Positions 61,047 through 64,000 of a stretch of 64,000 nt of DNA are shown here, in pieces. Position 1 is the stretch's first letter, and each line of letters opens with the position of its first letter. The stretch comes from Parabacteroides distasonis (lineage in GTDB: Bacteria > Bacteroidota > Bacteroidia > Bacteroidales > Tannerellaceae). Location of the stretch: assembly GCA_021531385.1 (NCBI GenBank), contig JAFBIR010000002.1, forward strand, positions 1 through 64,000, read 5' to 3'. Position numbers and translations under genes: made by a program. The notes under the pieces are model-generated. The model was not told the origin of the DNA. It saw nothing but the letters and a program-made list of their open reading frames with translations, and ran no database searches.

Positions 61047-61175
61047 GGGATAACCGCCTTAATCGGCCCGGTAAAAAGGGAGGAAAACGAAAAGAAAAGG
61101 AGGTAAGACGAAAAGCGTAACTCGTTGTTTTATAATCGCAAAACTACGAATAAAGGCTTTCGAAAATCGGCGAAC

Positions 61176-61216
61176 AACGATTTTATTATCCGAGACTAAC
61201 GCCCGGATAAATCGTT
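61176..61216 (-). terminator. Hairpin directly after the arsR stop
   Basis: AACGATTT (61176-61183) with AAATCGTT (61209-61216) and ATCCG (61188-61192) with CGGAT (61204-61208) form a 13-bp stem with a small bulge. It separates arsR from the aquaporin promoter. It lacks a strong T tract, so it may only weaken read-through. Confidence 0.5.
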
Positions 61217-61552
61217 TTAATCATCGCAACAACTGCGTTTCTTGCTGACGCAATCCGCAAAAAACTCAGCCAAAAGTTGGCGGGCAATCTCCCAGTTTTC
61301 TCGATTGATACAATACTTCACCTTGGGCGTTTCGATCTCGCCTTGAATCAATCCGGCCTCCTTTAACTCTTTGAGGTGTTGCGACACCGTAGCTTTGGCA
61401 ATGGGTAGCTCCTCGTGGATTGCGCCGAAGTAGCAAACCTCTTGGCGGGCCAGGAAGTGAAGGATCGCGATGCGGGCAGGATGTCCCAACGCTTTGGCGA
61501 AGCGGGCGATGCGTTCTTGTTGTTTGGTGTAGTCGTTACGTTTCTCGTCCAT
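61217..61552 (-). CDS. arsR: ArsR-family metalloid-responsive repressor
   Basis: 111 aa winged helix: [17 protein letters not shown], then [20 protein letters not shown] and [16 protein letters not shown]. Possible As(III) ligands are Cys40 beside the recognition helix and the C-terminal cluster Cys101, Cys108, Cys109 (SCCDD end). It probably represses the downstream aquaporin operon until arsenite binds. Confidence 0.88.
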   Translation of the reverse strand: MDEKRNDYTKQQERIARFAKALGHPARIAILHFLARQEVCYFGAIHEELPIAKATVSQHLKELKEAGLIQGEIETPKVKYCINRENWEIARQLLAEFFADCVSKKRSCCDD

Positions 61553-61573
61553 GTTTGTCTGTCTCTTTAACTT

Positions 61574-62056
61574 TTAAATGTGAATACCATAGGTTTGTTT
61601 GATCTCATCCATGACGAATGTGCTGCGCAGGGAGCCAAGGCTCTCGATCGTGCCCAGCACATTGAGGATGAACGCTTGGTAATATTTCATGTTTGGTGCA
61701 TGAATCTTTAGCAGATAGTCGTAGTCTCCAGAGATGTTATAGCACTCCGTCACCTCCGGAATATCTTGGATGATCCGAGTGAAATTTTCTGCGATCTCCT
61801 TGTTGAGGCGGCTCAGCTTCACGCTACAAAAGACAATGAAGCCCTGATTCAGCTTCGTTGCGTTGAGCACGGCAATGTATTTCTTGATGTACCCCTCCCT
61901 CTCCAACCGCTTCAACCGCTCGAAAACGGGTGTAGAGGAGAGGCTCACCCGAGAAGCCAACTCCTTGGTGGTCAACCGAGCGTTCTCCTGCAAGATCCGC
62001 AGGATCTGCAAATCGATCTTATCCAGTCTCTCTACTGTCTCCATGCCGCTTACCAT
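61574..62056 (-). CDS. Lrp/AsnC-family transcriptional regulator
   Basis: 160 aa. An N-terminal HTH (LDKIDLQILRILQENARLTT, VSLSSTPVFERLKRLEREGY) and a C-terminal RAM ligand-binding domain (GDYDYLLKIHAPNM). Its ATG at 62056 overlaps the uxaC stop; a second ATG at 62044 is also plausible. Located after the uronate genes, it may regulate them or act more widely. Confidence 0.92.
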   Translation of the reverse strand: MVSGMETVERLDKIDLQILRILQENARLTTKELASRVSLSSTPVFERLKRLEREGYIKKYIAVLNATKLNQGFIVFCSVKLSRLNKEIAENFTRIIQDIPEVTECYNISGDYDYLLKIHAPNMKYYQAFILNVLGTIESLGSLRSTFVMDEIKQTYGIHI

Positions 62057-63453
62057 TCGAAATAACGCTTTGCATTGTAATAACTAATATCCTCCACCAT
62101 CTGGGCAATGAAGGGCAACTCTGAAACCGGCAACTCGCCTCGCTCCACCTCCTGCCCCAATAGGTCGCACAGGATACGGCGGAAATACTCATGCCGCGGG
62201 TAGGAAAGGAAACTACGCGAATCGGTCAGCATACCCACGAAACGGCTCAACAAGCCTAAGCGAGAAAGCGCATCCAACTGCCGACGAATGCCATCCTGCT
62301 GATCAAGGAACCACCAAGCGGCCCCATATTGCATCTTGCCTGGCACGGAGCCATCGTTGAAATTGTAGGCATTAGCCACCATCAACTCGTTGTCCTTCGG
62401 ATTGAGGTTATAGACAATGGTCTTCGCCAAAAGCCCCTCGTTGTCCAATCGGCTGAAAAAGGCGTTCATCGGCGTAGCGATAGGTTGCTCGTCGATGGCA
62501 TCAAACCCGGCGTCAGCGCCTAACAGGTGGAACATGCGACGGTTGTTGTTGCGATTGGCGCCTATATGGAACTGCTGCACCCAGCCGCTCCGTGCGTCCA
62601 TCGCCGCCAATTCATAGAGCACCGCCGACTTGAACTTGCGTACCTCCTGCTCGGTCAACGCCTTACCCATGCGTGCCTTCAGGAAGATCACCTCCACGCC
62701 CTGCTGCGTATATTCCTCGGTGTAGAAGGTGTCTAACCCATGGTCAGAAAGCGAGCAGCCGTGGGCGGCGAAATAGTCGTGCCGCTTCTGCAACGCTTCG
62801 ATCAGCTGCTTAAAGGAGAGGATGGTCATATCGGCAGCCTGCTCCAATTGGGCGAGGTAGCTGTCGTAATCCTTGATCTTGTCGATCGCCAAGATCCGGT
62901 CGGGGCGCCAAGCCGGCAAGACCTTCACCTTGCAGTCGCTCTGGCGGATCGCTTGATGGGCAGCGAGGTCATCCACAGGATCATCGGTCGTGCAGACCAC
63001 CTCCACGTGCATACGTTCCATCAACGCCTGTGCCCGGAACTCAGGCGTTTGCAGCAAGAGGTTAGCCTCCTCGTAGATCTCCGCAGCCGTCTGCGGATTA
63101 AGCACCTTGTTGATGCCGAAGATACGGCTCAGCTCTAAGTGTGTCCAGTGATAGAGCGGATTGCGCATGGTGTAGGGCACCGTCTCCGCCCATTTCATGA
63201 ATTTCTCGAACGACGGTTTATCGCCGGTGATATAGGCCTCATCAATGCCATTGGCGCGCATCGCCCGCCATTTATAGTGATCTCCACCCAGCCAAGCCTC
63301 CGTCAAGTCCGTGAAGGCATGATTCTCCGCGATCTCTTTCGGATGGAGGTGACAGTGATAGTCAATGATCGGCATCACGGCGGCATGTTGGTGATAGAGC
63401 TCCCGTGCCGTGTCCGTATGCAATAAAAAATCCGCGTCTAAAAAGGGTTTCAT
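62050..63453 (-). CDS. uxaC: Glucuronate (uronate) isomerase
   Basis: 467 aa, the usual family length. [18 protein letters not shown] holds the metal-binding Hx[28 protein letters not shown], and the C-terminal [20 protein letters not shown] are diagnostic. It converts D-glucuronate to D-fructuronate, and D-galacturonate to D-tagaturonate. It overlaps the KDPG aldolase gene by 4 nt, forming one uronate-catabolism operon. Confidence 0.97.
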   Translation of the reverse strand: MKPFLDADFLLHTDTARELYHQHAAVMPIIDYHCHLHPKEIAENHAFTDLTEAWLGGDHYKWRAMRANGIDEAYITGDKPSFEKFMKWAETVPYTMRNPLYHWTHLELSRIFGINKVLNPQTAAEIYEEANLLLQTPEFRAQALMERMHVEVVCTTDDPVDDLAAHQAIRQSDCKVKVLPAWRPDRILAIDKIKDYDSYLAQLEQAADMTILSFKQLIEALQKRHDYFAAHGCSLSDHGLDTFYTEEYTQQGVEVIFLKARMGKALTEQEVRKFKSAVLYELAAMDARSGWVQQFHIGANRNNNRRMFHLLGADAGFDAIDEQPIATPMNAFFSRLDNEGLLAKTIVYNLNPKDNELMVANAYNFNDGSVPGKMQYGAAWWFLDQQDGIRRQLDALSRLGLLSRFVGMLTDSRSFLSYPRHEYFRRILCDLLGQEVERGELPVSELPFIAQMVEDISYYNAKRYFEW

Positions 63454-64000
63454 ACGTTACGTGTTTTTTCAATAATGGATAATGCGGAGCGGCACAAGTC
63501 GGTGATGGCTTGCCACTCCCCTTTGGCGATCGCCTCCTTGGGGAAGAGCTTCGAGCCCATGCCCACGCAGGTGACACCCGCCTTGAACCAAGCCGTGAGG
63601 TTCTCCTCGGTCGGCTCCACCGCTCCGGTGGCCATGATGAGCGACCACGGCATCGGGGCTTTCATATTCTTCACGAAGGAGGGGCCGCCCACATTGCCCG
63701 CCGGGAAGATCTTGCAGAGGTCACAGCCGGCCTCCTGCGCAAAACCAATCTCCGAGACGGAGCCACAGCCCGGCGTGTAGGGGATCAACCGGCGGTTGCA
63801 CACCTTGGCAATCTCCGGGTTGAACAACGGGCCTACCACGAAGTTGGCGCCCAACTGGATGTAGAGCGCAGCCGTAGCCGGATCAACCACCGAACCTACG
63901 CCCAAGATCAACTCCGGGCATTCCTTCGCGGCGAATTTCACTAACTCTCCAAATACCTCGTGGGCGAAATCGCCCCGGTTGGTGAACTCAAACGCACGGA
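63450..64000 (-). CDS. KDPG/KHG aldolase, 5' end beyond the window
   Basis: At least 183 residues, open at the window edge (the frame continues through [19 protein letters not shown] to base 64000). [20 protein letters not shown], the Schiff-base lysine region [17 protein letters not shown], and [12 protein letters not shown] are typical of 2-keto-3-deoxy-6-phosphogluconate aldolase. It yields pyruvate and glyceraldehyde-3-phosphate at the end of uronate catabolism. An internal GTG at 63941 is not the start. Confidence 0.93.
   Translation of the reverse strand, partial: RAFEFTNRGDFAHEVFGELVKFAAKECPELILGVGSVVDPATAALYIQLGANFVVGPLFNPEIAKVCNRRLIPYTPGCGSVSEIGFAQEAGCDLCKIFPAGNVGGPSFVKNMKAPMPWSLIMATGAVEPTEENLTAWFKAGVTCVGMGSKLFPKEAIAKGEWQAITDLCRSALSIIEKTRNV

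Noticed and set aside
63450-63941. Complete 163-aa aldolase starting at GTG 63941
   Set aside because: The frame continues upstream with clear family sequence ([17 protein letters not shown]) to the window edge, so the gene is truncated by the window.

Overview
The window reads as a chromosomal segment of a Bacteroidales bacterium, probably Parabacteroides or a close relative. The evidence is a smalltalk small protein, a Bacteroidetes-order rnf operon, the serC-serA-DUF1015 operon, the parA-parB-DUF5683-MltD operon, DUF3078, PCMD and DUF4491 proteins, and repeated Bacteroidetes-type promoters (TTG, about 20 nt, TAnnTTTG). The genus is inferred and was not tested.

Region 1 (1-8.1 kb, + strand) is the notable part: a compact RiPP (ribosomally made, modified peptide) locus. 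Seven nearly identical nitrile-hydratase-like leader peptides (NHLP) carry short, hypervariable, Cys/Ser/Thr-rich cores. They surround a SagB-type azoline dehydrogenase and are followed by a 719-aa YcaO cyclodehydratase (leader-binding and ThiF-like parts fused to YcaO, C-terminus PVPFPF) and a 553-aa M50-type membrane metalloprotease with PqqD-like and ATPase-like N-terminal regions. Expected products are several thiazole/oxazole-bearing peptides. No dedicated ABC exporter is present. A MATE exporter and a CAT-like acyltransferase form an operon on the opposite strand next door.

Region 2 (10.2-18.5 kb, + strand) holds a DUF3078 outer-membrane protein, then rseC-like, rnfB, C, D, G, E, A (ferredoxin:NAD+ ion pump) and galE. 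Region 3 (18.8-34.6 kb, mostly - strand) holds serine biosynthesis, the RarA ATPase, two Tat-exported sugar-type enzymes, an outer-membrane barrel, a DUF4491-PCMD fusion, a sigma-54-type activator/LptE/TPR/SecG operon, and a four-gene set that looks like synthesis of a CDP-alcohol-derived lipid.

Region 4 (34.7-40.3 kb) holds a DUF3843-like gene, a decayed glycosidase, a strict 41-bp tandem repeat of hairpin-plus-T-run units, guaA, two identical tRNA-Cys genes, a DUF486 protein and a TtcA-like enzyme. Region 5 (40.4-57.2 kb) is mainly housekeeping: a TPR/PD40 protein, FloA, nucleoside phosphorylase, a nitroreductase facing a DUF362 ferredoxin through interlocked promoters, MnmE, an acyltransferase, RsmI-like and RsmF-like methyltransferases, an esterase, the parAB operon, and a LytS/LytTR two-component system.

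Region 6 (57.2-64.0 kb, - strand) reads KDPG aldolase, UxaC, Lrp and ArsR, then a separately promoted set: aquaglyceroporin, CobW-type GTPase, anion-type porin and an arsenate reductase carrying an export signal. This suggests arsenic handling through a channel rather than an ArsB/Acr3 pump.

All assignments come from reading the translations and the DNA; no database search was run.
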